A stretch of 64,000 nt of DNA from Macrosoma leucophasiata (GCA_036365455.1 JAWQUS010000026.1:14216001-14280000), one strand, 5' to 3'; counted from the stretch's first letter, positions 30,525 through 43,862 are shown. Made by a program: numbers and translations. Notes: generated by a model not told the origin, from the sequence alone.

Positions 30525-30720
30525 AAATAAAACTAGTTTTCATATTTATCTCGCGTATATTGAACTAAAATGATTATTTAAAATCGAACCCGACGTGTCG
30601 GTCGCTTTTCAGCTTCCGTGGTCTCGGGCAGACTGAGGTGGTAATTGTCTGACAGCAGTTTGAAAAATTACTATGCAGCTACCTCCATCTATTTCGCAAA
30701 CGTCTTGCGTATTTTTTTTT
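30525..30720. repeat. Family C repeat, copy 2
   Basis: It contains ATCTCGCGTATATTGAACTA, GCTTTTCAGCTTCCGTGGTC and CTACCTCCATCTATTTCGCA and parallels 28875-29055 in order. Confidence 0.7.
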
Positions 30721-31681
30721 TATTGTCTCACATCTAGTACAAAGGCGAATCCGGTCGCTTTTTTATAAAAAAATATTATATTCTTAAAATCATCGATACT
30801 TTTTATCTATCGATGTTTTTTATGAATCATGTTTGCATCCCAGGCGGTGGTGTCAGACCTTGTCGGTTGAAGGCCGGAGTGCAAGGTCTATGTACTTCCG
30901 CAACCCCCTACCCTTCTACAGCCGGGAAATGAGCGCAAGATAATGGTGAATGTACACTTGTTTGAGACGAACGCGTCTAATGAATAAGGTCGCGGAAGCC
31001 TCGAACCGAAAAGATCCACCGCACCGATTAAAGTTTTTAGAGCTGTATGAAATTACATGTAATTTTCTTGCAATGGAACTACTATTACTGCGAACGGCAG
31101 TTGACATTTTTTATACATTTGAAGCAACACCACGGTCAATCTGCATTTCGTTAGCAAGATCCCACCAGGCTGATTGTTACAGATGACCAAACGCTTAATT
31201 TGAAAATCCAGCTCAGAGTCCTACAAACTTAAAAAAATGTAAAGTAAACTACGACCGTCCCGAGACGAGTCCTCGTACTATTTATTGGGTGTACCAATAA
31301 CAAAAACACCGCAGCGAAAAATATCTACTGTATCTAGCAAAATATCTTCCTTTAATTAAGGCTGTCGTAGATTTCCAGCATTATAAATATATATATAGCA
31401 ACATAGATTCGACGCAGGTGCGAGGTTTCATAGGATTTCATTCAATTTTATAATCTTCGTTTCGTTCGGCTCGTTCAATGCGTTGAGATCGGATAAGGGT
31501 GCATTCACCTTCAGAAATAATTGAGATTACTCGATTTGAATTCCATTTGCATTCTTTTAACAAACGCTTTGAACTTGGGAGATATCTAAAATTCTTCAAC
31601 ATACCTTAATTTATACCATGCGTCCAATACTATGTTTCTACAGCAATGCTAAATATAAAAAGTTATATTTTATAGAATCAT
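30721..31681. other. Intergenic, no convincing gene
   Basis: The stretch 30840-31210 is GC-richer and holds overlapping small frames on both strands, one with a WWDLANEM-like string on minus. No family could be named. Elsewhere it is AT-rich. Confidence 0.4.
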
Positions 31682-31931
31682 GGCAAGCGTACATTGATTT
31701 GTACAGAAAAAAATAAAAAAGTTACAAGGTAAAATAGCTTAGAAATATTATATATGGACCTAAGAACAGAAGCACTCCATACAAAACTCAAATTTTTAAA
31801 TTTTTTATTCCGGAGCATTAGAAATATTTTCAATACCAGAAAATGTTCTTGAGGTTCACTATATAATATTTCAAGGCTGTTTTACCTTGTACCTTTCTTT
31901 TTTTTTTCTTTTTTTCTGTATAAATCTTGCC
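31682..31931. mobile_element. Fold-back MITE with long inverted repeats (250 bp)
   Basis: The outer 100 bp on each side are imperfect inverted copies, starting GGCAAG and including ACAAGGTAAAA and GAAATATTATATA. There is no coding capacity and the target duplication is unclear. Confidence 0.65.
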
Positions 31932-31962
31932 CTGATCCTTTATCAAAGTCCAAAATATATTC

Positions 31963-32235
31963 CTGATGGTAGAGCTCCAATTACGGAGCTCGCGGGCGTA
32001 GGCACCACCGCATTACCTACCTAATATACTTGCCGCTAAATGGCAGTGTTCATCACTATCGTGTTCTGGTCAGGTGGTAATGTACGGGTCTGTAATTTCC
32101 GGCACAGAGGGATAACACCTCAAGAGTGGTAACGCATCTGCATTTGACCTTGGTCTTGGTGTGGGTGTCTATAGGGTGCAGTAATCACTTAACATCAATG
32201 CGAACAGCACACTTCCATTACATTTTATGTAATGG
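31963..32235 (+). repeat. Family A retroposon copy, opposite orientation
   Basis: It runs from TGGTAGAGCTCCAATTACGG to ATCAATGCGAACAGCACACT, then into an inverted and repeated CCATTACATTTTAT patch (32214-32272). Confidence 0.8.
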
Positions 32236-32274
32236 AAGACATCCATTACATTTTATATAATGGAAGTGGCTAAC

Positions 32275-33935
32275 AATGGTGGTATGTAATACCCTTTAAA
32301 GCTCATCTTCTAATATCTACCAGCAAGTTTTCAATGCTTTAATAAAATCAATGGTTGATCAGAATTACAAATGAAATGACCTATTGTCAAAAATGTAAAA
32401 AGAAACGTGTGTCTGTATTGTTCTAGTAGCTGAGCCCACGTAGCGTGATGTTATAGCCTTGTTCGAGTCCCTGTTAGCCTATAGCCTTCCTCGATAAATG
32501 ACCTATCTTACACTAAAATATTTTTTCAAATCGGTGCAGTAGATTAGAGCGTTCAAACCAACAAACTAAATCTTCAACTTTTTATTTTTAAATATAGAAC
32601 GTAGTATTATTACATATTATCTGGTATAGATTAGTACATAAGTTAATTATTCATATCAAAAACATCGAAAGCTACTGTTTAAGATTTTTTCTGAATAACT
32701 TGCCATTCAAATCTTTTTCCTCCAAATCCATGCTAGGTATATCAACTTACTATAAACCTATATACTAAACCTATATATTTAATATAGCTATTAAATAGAC
32801 CTGTAGTGATGTAAGTATGTATATTTTATGAAAACCTCTATTACCTTCTATTATTAAAACTCTTTGTAACTTTCTTGGCACCAATATACGAGAATACATT
32901 ATTATAATGTCGCATAATATCAGCCATTGTCTGGCTCCAATAAGAAACGAATGAAATATAATATTAGTCATGTTCTATTCATTCAAAAATATAGGTACCT
33001 ATACCTACATAGGACTTCGGGACTTTCGTTTTTTTTTTTAAGTGTGTACCGTACCGTGTATACTATAGTCATTAACACGTTTGTTTTCTTTAGACTGTGC
33101 TATAGTAGCTACAATATGACAAGACATTCACGAATATTTAATTTTATTAATTATAAAACAAAAACGAAAACAACTTTTTATTCCATTATGTTAATATCGA
33201 GACATTTGAAGAGCAAAAACAAAATGTCTGTATTTACATACAATGACCGTTGAATTAATGTTTAAATTTATAGTTTCTAGTCAAAACCTACTACCTACTA
33301 CCTAATACTTGTAGATATTATGGAAATATTATATGTAGGTAGGTACCTATACCAATTTCATAATAATATGTAATAGATGTGAAAAATTCTTCGCCTTCTA
33401 ACGGTTGTAGATGTGTAACGAATCAACACGATATCGCATGACGGTGAGAATGTAGCCCGTGTTAAAGATTAAGCGAAACCAACGTTTACCAACGTTTTTA
33501 GACAATTTTCAATCAGGTAAAAAGTACGGAAGAATATAAAATTCCCATTACGATAAGTTTGTACTCACTAGATTTTGCGAGATTGCGTCAGCGATACGGT
33601 TAGAGGAATTTGACCTGAGGTTCGGTTGGTAAATAGCTTACTTTTTTTAGTACTTAGCTTATTTTTCCTCTAATTTTATCTGTTTCCAATCATATGAGTT
33701 TCCAAAAATGCCTTTGTACTGCCGTCCCTACTCTGAGAAAAATTGTTCAATGATTTATGCTTCTAAGTTAACTGGTCTATGCATATCGTGTAGGTACAGG
33801 TTGTTAGGATAAGGGAGCGTACTCAGTGTTCAAGGATTACGTACGTAATGGAATTCTTGAAGATTTATAAAAATTGTTAATGTCTGACTCAAAGTTAAAG
33901 TTAGAGAAGGATGAAAAATTTTACGAAAACCTTAA
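32275..33935. other. AT-rich intergenic DNA, no gene seen
   Basis: Apart from a TAGTATTATTACATATT fragment at 32590 shared with family D flanks, I see no repeat family or coding signal. Confidence 0.5.
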
Positions 33936-34360
33936 AGGAGATGTTGCGAGTTCGGCCCTGGTTCGTACACGTCCTCAAAAAATGGGTAAAACCTGCTACA
34001 TCAAATTGGAATTAATTGATTGATTTTTTTAACAGTCTTCAACAAGGATGAGGTAATTCTTAATCCAAATATGGCAGCTTGAATCGTTTGTGCTCGTACA
34101 CTACTGCCGATTCAATACAAGCCAGTCTACTAATTAATTATGTTAGAAAAAAAATGTTTTTTTTTTTAATTACCAGAAAAAGTCAATCAACCTACCCATT
34201 TGTTTTTATTTCGTTTAACTCTAGGTTTCAAGATTAATTCTCTCACAAAAGAGAAGTAGGTATACCCTTAGAGGAATAACGCTTCCTTCCTTCCATCCTC
34301 GTTGAGGACTGTTAAAAAAATCTATCAATTAATTCCAGTTTCATGTAACAGGTTTTACAT
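33936..34360. mobile_element. Inverted-repeat element related to 43863-44333
   Basis: The left end reads AAAGGAGATGTTGCGAG, as at 43863. Internal arms 33985-34050 and about 34296-34360 are inverted copies that include GGAATTAATTGAT, TTTTTTTAACAGTC and CAAC.AGGATG. The right terminal AAGGAGATG is not seen, so the right end is truncated. Confidence 0.6.
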
Positions 34361-35945
34361 TGCACATTTTGAAGTATATGGATGTGAATGCAATTGAATT
34401 TATGATTTATCGTTTACCGCCTTTTAGCCTGTTGTTTTGCAAGTTTCCGTGAATTATTCAATAAGATATTAAGTTAGAAATATGCGAACAGGAAGAGTTA
34501 ATAATAGTTAGTAGGTAAGTGTAGTAATTAAGCATTGATATACATTTTTTTTTTATAAAACAACGTAATTAAGTAAACGAAAGGATCAAGACAAGACTTC
34601 ATTAAAAATTATCTTCTTGAGAACCGTAGGAACATTTTCCGATGTTGAAATATTTTTGACTTACCGACATTTAAAAAATCATACTCTAATGTAGAACGCT
34701 ATTCATAGGATAGAACATCTTTATCTCAGGTAAGGTGAGCATATTTTAAGCAACGAGGAATGTTTTAAAAAATTCACACCATGAACCTTTTTATTTTTGT
34801 TAATAAAAACCAGTGTAGGGACCTATGGTTGGTACTTTGGTAGGTAGCTAAGCCTACTTACTTCGCTTTTTGACAATTGCAAAGGCATATAAATAGGTAT
34901 TTTAAACCTATGCACATTTTTGTTGTTACCTATATTGCAATTTAAAAAAAAAATGTGACCATTGAGATAAATAGTGTGTAACCTTCAAATTACTTAATGA
35001 TAATGTTTACTGAACATTAATAACGTTCACAGAATAGATAATGTTGAACTGTGAATGTCAGATTAATTAACATTAAATGTTGAAACGTAACACGACTTTA
35101 TAACAAAAACGTTATTCGCACATTCTACAAATTCTGTAATAGGGCACCCGTTATTGCCGGCCATTGTGCATGACGCATCACTTGACACTTGTCTTATTGA
35201 CATTGTGTAAACAGCTTTATTTATTTTTTTTGAGTGTGTTCTGGCCTTAGAGGAAGGACTCATTCCTTAAAGGTCCAGTTACATTGCTTTTGGTCGAGCT
35301 TTAGCCTTAAGTTAAAAGTGGTTTATAAAATTCTCGTGTCACAGTGTTTGTAACCAAACTCGTCCGAAACGGTTTGGATGATTTTAATGATTATTTTTAC
35401 ATTCACATTTGATATGTCTGACAACAAGTCATAAAATATTTTATACCACTTCGACGATACGAAGTTCGCTGGAACAGCTGACTATTTTATGTTTATTTAT
35501 TTAAATATAAAAAAGTAAGTACCTAAACTTTTTCAGTCACAAAATTGCAATATAATACCTAACTCATAATATAAAAATTCGTTCATAAAATCATTTACTG
35601 CTAGAACAATTTTAATTCAGGTTAGAATTCCATATTGATGAAGCTAATTTCAAGTTTTAATTAATTTGTTAGCTAGACGTAGCGTTCTTTTCGTTAAATA
35701 GAATTACACCGATGTTGATACATAAATCGAGTTAACATACCTAACTGACTGAAATTTACGCATTAGTTTCAAGTTTAAACTGACATCAAATTGGGCCTCT
35801 TTTATGCATTGACCAATATGTTGTAAAGTACTAGACAAACCACTCCCCTTGGTAGCACGGTTCCACTTTCCAGAAGTAATTTTACCACACTTTCCCATTA
35901 CAGATGACGTGGAAATGTCTGACATAAATATCTGTCCAATTGATT
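34361..35945. other. AT-rich intergenic DNA, no gene seen
   Basis: No coding signal, TIR or satellite was recognised. Confidence 0.5.
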
Positions 35946-35949
35946 TTAT

Positions 35950-36335
35950 GACATGATATGGCAATCGAGCATAGAGTTCACATTGATGGTAAGTAATGTA
36001 CGGCCGTGTAATTTCCGGCACAGAGGCTTAGGCCTCAGGAGTAGTAACGCATCTGCATTTTGACCTTGATCTTTGTGTAAGTGTCTATAGGATGCAGTCA
36101 TCACTTAACATCAATGTGAATTGCATGCTTGTTTGCCATTTCAATTACATTAAAAACATGTGATTACTGTAGCCTATAAACACGTAAGTAACGCATCTAC
36201 ATTAAAATCTGTTTTTTATGTAAAAACTGATTTTAATCCTGAGGCTTAAATTGTAATGTCTGAACATGAGAAAGCTGAACACTACCATTTAGCGGTGAGT
36301 AGCTTAAGTAATGTCCGCGAGCTCCGTCACTATAG
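35950..36335. repeat. Rearranged family A copies
   Basis: A short piece (about 35955-35998) is followed by a reverse-oriented copy (about 35999-36150) and a diverged third piece (about 36170-36335, ending GCGAGCTCCGTCACTATAG). Confidence 0.65.
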
Positions 36336-36339
36336 TTCT

Positions 36340-37200
36340 AACAGTTAAACTTCGAACCTTAGTTATCTAGTGGCGAACATCAGAAACTGTGTAACTTCAG
36401 AGTTTAAACTCGAATTCAGCTTCAAGCTTAGTTAAAAACGTCGGTGAAAACCACCCGTACAATGTGATTAAAATATAACCTTCTATTGTGCCTTTTATTT
36501 TTTTAAGTAGTCTATATGAGTTGATTTACCTTTTTCAACGTTCGACAGTTATTTTTTTTATGTTTCTGCATCGAATTAAAAGAGGTTTTTTATCAGAATC
36601 TTAAAAAAAAAATCTAAAGCCAAAGATTTTATAATTGATATTACGTAGTAAATGTGAAGGTAAGACAGACGTCCTATCGGAGTCACCCGCGAAATGTAGT
36701 AAGTAAATAAATATTATACATACTACATATATTATACAAACATATTACTTTAATACGACTATTAGTGCTAAGAGTTTACACAATATACAATCATGACAAG
36801 ACTATTTCAAACTTATAATCTTTACAGACTTTATACAATACATTTAAAAGGCTGTTCTGAATGGATACAATGATATTACGCTAATACAAGATCATCCAAA
36901 AGATTAATGCGTCTTATAAGGACTTCTTACTTCATAAAACTTTAGACAAAGTAACAATGAACTTTACAAATCATTGTATAAATCCTTTCACATACAAGTT
37001 TACGCCAACATCCAGATCTTGGTTCGCCGGCTCACGACTAAAAAGCTTGGCTAGGCATAATGATTAATACCACTTTCGTGCGCTGGTGAATAAAAAAAAC
37101 ACCACTTTCACTTTCGCATCCCATTGCAAAAACACAGCCTCGTTTCGGCGATCGCAATCGCTGAGGCTTCGAACTTGAGCCGATGTAATTCACGGACCAA
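36340..37200. other. Intergenic, no gene seen
   Basis: AT-rich sequence. The part 36690-36900 begins with AAGTAAATAAATA and may be an antisense LINE tail. It lies downstream of the minus-strand PH-like gene, so its right end may be 3' untranslated sequence. Confidence 0.4.
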
Positions 37201-37692
37201 TTAACTCTCCTCAGCCTCCACTAGCACGGGGAGACTGGTGTGGTGCTGGCAGGTATGGTGCTGCGAGGCGAACGCCGACAACCACGAGTCCAAATCGCGT
37301 TCTGAACACAGGAATTTCGCCGAAATAGTGTTATCGTAACCTTTCTGCCGCACGAAGAATCCGCTGTTCGAATCCTCGCGCTCAACAGTCGTGTTCCTCA
37401 GGTTCACGACCCCGATAGGTTTCGACAAACGCTTCCTCGGGTAAATAACAGCGAAATGTTCTAGCGAGGTACTATACACGACCACTCTCACGTCCTGTCT
37501 CATGCCGCCCGGCCCCAATAACACTAGGAAACCAGATTTCACTTCGGCATCGCATGTCTTTTTGAAGCCCTGCCCGAAATGTTCGCCTCTACAGGCTGAC
37601 ATTATATCAGTCGGCATTTTAATGTTTTTGCGGACCGACAACAGCGCGACACGTCCTCTCGGCGTGCTGTCTGAAATAAACTGAAGAGTCAT
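37201..37692 (-). CDS. PH-domain-like protein (unidentified gene)
   Basis: From the Met at 37692, the product has 163 residues. Residues about 50-140 look like a pleckstrin-homology fold: a basic first strand (KSGFLVLLG), several beta-like segments (RQDVRVVVYST, FAVIYPRKR, IGVVNL, FFVRQKG), and a final helix with the conserved tryptophan (RDLDSWLSAF). PH domains bind phosphoinositides or proteins at membranes. I cannot name the family. The frame stays open to another Met at 37860, but that extension looks untranslated and is AT-rich, while the ATG at 37692 has a purine at -3. GC content is higher than in the flanks. An upstream exon is possible. Confidence 0.55.
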   Translation of the reverse strand: MTLQFISDSTPRGRVALLSVRKNIKMPTDIMSACRGEHFGQGFKKTCDAEVKSGFLVLLGPGGMRQDVRVVVYSTSLEHFAVIYPRKRLSKPIGVVNLRNTTVEREDSNSGFFVRQKGYDNTISAKFLCSERDLDSWLSAFASQHHTCQHHTSLPVLVEAEES

Positions 37693-38124
37693 TTTCCGAA
37701 GTCCAACCCAGAGCACTTGTAACCTTTCGACTGTGGTTCGGGAGCTTTCGGCTGCACTCGGGTTGCATTCACTTTGGAGACTTGAAATGAAAAATGTAAA
37801 TTTCACGAAGTAAATAGTAAATTGTATTTGTCTCGGTTTTACGTCAGCGCGACGAGACATAACGAATGATCTACATTCCTTTTGGCGCTTTAAACCGCCG
37901 CATTTGCATTGTAATGTACGTACAAATCCGCCGGCCGGTTCCTAATAATACGCATCTGTAAGCTGCGTGAGCTGCATCCTCAAAAGCAAATTTCCAGAAG
38001 TTACCCCAACTTCGACTACTATAAACCTGATAAGATTAACCTGTGTCTAACCTTCGTCAAAGAAGCTACGTCTATCTCGGAAAATATGTTTACTATACAA
38101 TAACTGTTACTGTTTAACGTTTGA

Positions 38125-38310
38125 CGAGCCGGTTAGTTAGGGTTCGATCCCCGCACCGGAACAAATATTTGTATGGCCTACAGATATTTGTTTCGGGTCT
38201 GGGTGTTTGTGTATGTGTTGTATGTGTACAACGGCACCCACGACACAGGTTTATACCTACTGTGGGGCTGTGAGTGTAAGCGTATTTATTTAAAGTTAAT
38301 TAATCTTACC
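38125..38310 (+). repeat. tRNA-like SINE or LINE tail
   Basis: It has a B-box-like GGGTTCGATCCCCGCACCGG followed by ACAAATATTTGT and GGGTCTGGGTGTTTGTGTAT. This arrangement is common in lepidopteran retroposons. Confidence 0.6.
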
Positions 38311-38600
38311 TACTTAGTAAACGGTAAGTTAGACTGGACTACTATTGCCATCACCCTGGCACCTTCTTCCCCTTCGAGCAGGATCATTCCTCTCCCGAAC
38401 ACGCTCGGCGCTCTCTCTTTCTGGAGCATTACCTCCTCACAGAAAGAGACCACAGCTTTCCACGCTATGTCATACATACTATACCGAATACGATGGTAGG
38501 TTGTTACAAACTCGAGCTCCGGCTCCGATACTAAAAATTTCACCCTCTTCACTTCAGGCAAACGACGTCGTTAATGTGCGTTAATGTGCGGCCGAAAAAC
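38310..38600 (-). other. GC-richer open frame, possible LINE fragment
   Basis: The minus frame 38561-38310 (83 codons) reads AWKAVVSFCEEVMLQKERAP. This vaguely resembles the C-terminal region of some R1/Jockey-type LINE proteins. No Met context, splice sites or partner domains support a gene. The two small plus-strand frames overlap it. Confidence 0.3.
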
Positions 38601-39020
38601 CGACACCGGTGACATTTCTCGACCATCCCACGCGCCTTAAGCCATCCAACACCACTCTACACTCTGGCCCATCGCAGTGGACCATCGCAATGGCCCATCG
38701 TGTAGAGCGGCCTTACCACGGGCAAAATCCAGAACCTTATAGAAACAACTTAATTTAGTTGTTTTCGTCCTATAAATAAAGATGGCGCTGTGAGGTATTT
38801 AAACAGTAATTAATATGCATTCGTTTCACCCCAAGGTGAAAGCTCTAAGTGAAGGTCGGATAGGGACTACTCGACACAAAAATTATCGTATTTTCTATGA
38901 GAATTATTTTTTAAATTATTGTGTATATACATATCAAGTCGATGTATTTTAACTACCTACATACCTACTAGTATTAGTAGGTATTTCCCGAAGATGTAAA
39001 CTGAGGTAAACATTCATCTA

Positions 39021-39215
39021 AACGGAGGGATGGACGGATGGACAGATTGACTGATGGACTGATGGACTGATTGACTAATGGACTGATGGACTGATGGATT
39101 GATGGACTGATTGACTGATGGACTGATGGACTGATGGACTGATGGACTGATGGACTGATGGACTGATGGACTGTGGACGGACGGACGGACGGACGGACAA
39201 ACAAACAGACGGAGA
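39021..39215. repeat. Microsatellite/minisatellite, 8-bp unit ACTGATGG
   Basis: About 18 units of ACTGATGG with variants are followed by CGGACGGACGGACGGA and ACAAACAAACAG. The minus-strand reading of SISPSVHQ repeats is a by-product. Confidence 0.95.
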
Positions 39216-39774
39216 TGATCATTCTATAAGACTCCTTTTTTTTAAATTTGGCTACAGAACACTATTATTCCGTATAGTAAGTAGGTACGTGATCTGCTTG
39301 TACTACAATCCATTTTACCAAAACATTTTTTTTTAAACAATGCATTAGCAATCAGTTTTGGTTTATAGTAGTTTGTACTTAATATTTGTAATTTTATAGC
39401 AATAATAAGTGCCCTAGGACTGAGTATACTAGTTCAATAATTCTTCAAAACTAAATGTTATTGTTATTATTATGCATGTATCTTCAATCCAAGTCCCTTG
39501 CGAAGTAGGCAGAGAGTGTAGAGCGCCAGACATCCCGTGCCTTTTCTACTTCATAACTAAATGTGTCCCCATTTTTTGCGTCAAGTTATAAAATAAATAA
39601 CAAAACTGTAAACATTCCAGGGTAATGGTCTGCTCACTGCTTCTAGAAATTGATGAGTCATTTCAAATGTTTTTCTAAGTGTCATGTTGTTTTAACCTAC
39701 TTCAAAAAAGACGATATTAATTTATGGTAGGCACAGGCAAATGCTGCATGCAATGGCATGCATTTACCATTTTT

Positions 39775-39935
39775 TTATGTGATGGTGGTGGCAAATATGC
39801 ATGCAGGTCACATAGATGTTAAGTGACGACTACCGCCTATAGACATCTACACAATAACCAGAAGTAAAAGTGCAGATGCAATGCCTCCCCTGAGGACTAA
39901 GATCTTTCGCTGCTGTGATAGTTTTAACGGGCCAT
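39775..39935 (-). repeat. Diverged family A copy
   Basis: It contains GGTGGCAAATATGCATGCAG and ACTACCGCCTATAGACAT and loses similarity after 39900. Confidence 0.55.
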
Positions 39936-40144
39936 ACCTCTACAAGCAAACTCCGAGATACTCTAGGGAACTGCCAGAAAAAATCCGGTATATCAAGGGG
40001 AAAAGGATTTTACACCGTATTACGATGTTACCTGATAGTCACTGACCCAGGAATCGAACCCAGAAGTATCGAACCCTGTAGTAATGTTTATCGAAGCTGG
40101 TTAAAAAGTGTCACAAACACGCATAAAGTGAGAGTGAACACATA

Positions 40145-41165
40145 AACTTTAATGCGAATTTAAGAGGATTACGTAATATTTAAACATAGATGATTTTGGG
40201 TCAACCGTCACATGATAATTAAGGTTTCGCTATTAAAAAGATAAGATTTATTTTAATCAAAACATGCCTATGGCGATAAGCCTCACAAATTGTTGTGAGA
40301 GCTACATGGCTTCAACTCTACCCAGTCACATCAGTTATTAATGTGAACTGCAGACTTATTTTGCTAAAGCGCCAAGGAGGTGATATCCTCTCCAGTGGTC
40401 ATCATCATCATCATCATATCTGTCGAAAGATGCTCGAGACTGCTCGCTAAAAGGAGCTCCCCTAAAAAAATATTCTTCAAGATGATAATGCCCGATATTC
40501 GAAATTACGTCTAGTACTAAAAGTCTACGAGCATTATCTGCTGACAGACGGACGGATGGACATGCAAAAACAGGAACGAATACATATTAAAAGACTCGAA
40601 GTGAATGTTGTTTGTTGTTTTTTTTTTATTTAAAGTAGCATTTAACGCATGGCGGCACGAGACTAGAATAAAATTAATGTATGTTGATCAAACAGGTTTT
40701 ACACCTTGCTCATGTTTTTGCCGTTTATTGTGCAAATAACTTAAAACAGGACTGATTAACATCTAACCTATTAGTTAAGCTGGTTTAAGTCTGCCCGTAA
40801 TCATCTTTTTAACGTATTTTAGGGTTCCGTGGTCTTTAGGCACTCTGTTAGATACGCCATGTCCGTATTTTCCGCATCCGATGGTCCGCAGACTAGCTCA
40901 GAGATTCTTAGGCTAGGTTTTTTTTTACCGCTTTCACATTTAAAGTCAGATAGGGATTCGAGGTTTGGGCATTTGAATACAGGTCCTTGAGGTCTTTGCT
41001 AAAGGATACGGGCGGCCTGTTTCAAGTTTGTAAGATTGTAGCATTGATGTTTTTAGAGAAGCTGTATTGTTTTATAAAATATTTTTGTCTCAGTATTTTC
41101 GGAAATGTATTATATTTATCAATTTTATATTTAGTTGACATTTTTATTGAATTCCTTTAATTCAA
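40145..41165. other. Intergenic, no gene seen
   Basis: The only notable feature is an ATC microsatellite at 40400-40418, which could mark the 3' tail of a decayed RTE on the minus strand. Confidence 0.4.
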
Positions 41166-41665
41166 AAATTCAAACTTCAAAATTCAAATAATTTATTTCA
41201 AATTGGTCTACAAGAACACTTTCGCATTGTCGGGTTTGCTACCTAGAGAGATTGACTTTTAATAATAATCCAATAGGTATTCATAAATACCAATTTCATA
41301 ATAATATTTAACCGATATGGAAATCATCAAACTAATAAATAACTAATGACTGAACTACGTTATTTATATGTATCATGTAAGTTTTTAAGGGTTCTTCTTT
41401 TTCTATTAGTTCCTCGAGAATCTATGGATTATTTAAATTGTTCATTATACACACTTGTTCTTGAATTAGTCTAGTTCGATAGAATCTGGGGCATTTTTTC
41501 AGAATATGAGGAATTGTTTGTATATCATGGCTATCGTAAGGGTAAATGTTTGTATGTTTGATCCCGAATCGATATAGACATTGTAGGTAGTATCCATTAT
41601 TTCTGTATATTTGAGTTAATTCGAATGTTCGGTTTACCTTTTTGAGAATATTTTATAAATAGGTT
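41165..41665 (-). mobile_element. LINE 3' end remnant, antisense
   Basis: Minus-strand translation near 41660-41400 gives NRTFELTQIYRNNGYYLQCL and HDIQTIPHILKKCPRFYRTR. This is the H...C-type C-terminal pattern of non-LTR retrotransposon proteins. The tail TTATTTCAAATTGGTCTACA (41199) recurs at 59508-59530. Confidence 0.55.
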
Positions 41666-41849
41666 CTAGATTGGGGCATATTTGATTTGTGTATTGTCCA
41701 GTTATTGATCTCTGATATCTTTTTTCAGAGGCTTCTATGGAATTTTGTTTGATTAACCTTTTGTGGTAGCACAGGCAAAATTTGGCACAGTCTAGCTGTT
41801 GCATCATATTACTTTTAACTTTGATAAGATTTAAATTAATCGTGATCGG

Positions 41850-42185
41850 TGTGTAGTAGAGCTCCAGTGACGGAGTTCGAGGGCGTAGACACCATCGCAT
41901 TACGTAATATACTTACCGCTAAATGGTAGAGTTCAGCGCTATCGTGTTCCGTTCAGATGGTTATGAACAGCCCTGTAATTTCTGTCGTATTAGACCTCAG
42001 GAGTGGCAACGATCTGCATCTGGTATCGTTTTTTTTATGTTATGATAGTGGCTAACAAGCATGCAGTTCACATTGATGTTAAGTGATGACTGCAGCCTAT
42101 AGACACCCACACAAAGACCGAGGTCAAAATGCAGATGCGTTACCACTCCTGAGGCCTGAGGTGTTATGCCTCTGTGCATATCTGG
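41850..42185. repeat. Two family A copies head to head
   Basis: The segment 41850-42025 is in plus sense (starting GTAGAGCTCCAGTGACGGAG). The segment 42028-42180 is in minus sense, with a short T-run and GTGGCTAACAAGCATGCAGT. Confidence 0.75.
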
Positions 42186-43860
42186 CATTTACATGTACAG
42201 AAATATCTGGTTTTCATGTTGATATTTATAGGCCATACACTTACCTTCAATGTGTATTGTATGCTTATTTGTTTTCCACTTTATGACATAAAAATACCTT
42301 TTTTATTACGGTACCTCAAAAAAGGCAGTGTGCTTACTTTCGCACACAAATACCAATAAATATCTATACGTCTAAAATACTACATTTTATAAATACAAAT
42401 TTATTGACGACTCGCCCCGGCTTCGCACGAGTGCTGCAGTGAATGTAAAATAGCCTATGTCACTCAGGGCTAGCCAGGGGGAGGGTTCTGTGGGTTTAAA
42501 CCCCTCCTCCCCCCCGAAAAGTTAAGATTAACATTCATAAAATCAAAACAAAAGACAAGCGTGCAGCATATCTCATTCATTACCATTCCTACACTAAAAT
42601 ATGTGGTTTGGATAGGGATATCCACGCCACGGGATCGCCGCCGCGCTTCGTCACAATAGCTGAGAATATGTAATTGACAATAGTTTAACCGATCGCATTT
42701 GGTAACGTTCATAGGTATATTTTCAATTCTCATGAATATAAGGGTTATTTTATGTACTTTTGGTGTTTTTATTTTCTTAGTAAACGGTTTGTGACTTATA
42801 AGCTTTAAAGTTCCAATTTTCGGTAGAGTCAAGTGTCCCCTCCCCCCTCTTCCGACTAAACGGTTGTTGTTAGAAATTCAAACGTTACGGCAGTAGTAGC
42901 TATATACAATGAAATTAAAAGGAAAACCATAATACTCAAGTTGGCTTTACAAGTTTGCGAGAAATAGTCGACCAAATGTATTTGGCTCGAAAATTTCGAA
43001 TAAGTCCATAGAAAGTATTTATTAATTTTTTTCATTACATTTCTTACTCTGCAACTACGGAACCCTACACCCAATACTGCGCGTGGCCCGACACTCACTT
43101 GACCGTTTTTTGTTTAAAAACGTTACAAACATACACACACAAACAAATGTTTCCTCTTTATCATATTTGTTTGGAAACTTAAGGTGATGCTACATTGATA
43201 AATTTATACACGTGACTTACCGGATAGTTAGATTGACGAATGAATGGATCCTAAATGTTCATATTTACTTATTCTCATCACCTGTCATGACCTATCAAAG
43301 GGGAATGATAGAAGATTGCGTCTTAATGAGTATTTGATCGTTGTACCTAAATCCCTGTCATTTCCGGCACAGGAGTATAATAATTAACACCTCACTACTA
43401 ATTTTACCTTATAACCTTTTTTTTTGCTTGTTCGTCAGGCTACTGGGTCTCCAAATGCCAAATGCCGCCCTGGGCCTCTGATGATTCTAGCCGAAATCCT
43501 TTGAATAAGACAAAATTACCGTTTTATAATTGGTGGTAACAAGATTACAAAGTTTTATAATATTTTAGTTTTTCAGAACACAGCCAATGTGTTATGATTG
43601 TACAGGTAGGTATTTACTCACAAACTCACAACTCTTCTTGCTGTTTCGCATCGATCCAACAATTCGTATCATCTAAATAGGGTCACGTGACCATTCGAGT
43701 TGCCCACGTGATTTACGTGTCAGGTGTTCAAACCCCTGTGTCATACACAGCTTTCTGAAATGTGTGCATTTCACGGCTGTATTCGATAGAATGGGTAGAC
43801 AGAGATAGGTAACGTTACTTCACGGCTATAGGTACCTAAACCCGAAGGGGTAGGCAGAGA
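42186..43860. other. Intergenic, no gene seen
   Basis: Short repeat scraps are present: CGACTCGCCCCGGCTTCGCA at 42408, C-rich runs at 42505-42520 and 42835-42850 that may be ends of a decayed element, and a CA-rich stretch at 43130-43146. Confidence 0.4.
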
Positions 43861-43862
43861 TA

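Noticed and set aside
30916..31186. Overlapping ORFs on both strands near 31,000
   Set aside because: No recognisable domain, no splice or start support, and similar length on both strands.
39021..39215. Regularly spaced repeats that could suggest an array such as CRISPR
   Set aside because: An 8-bp microsatellite with no unique spacers in an animal genome.
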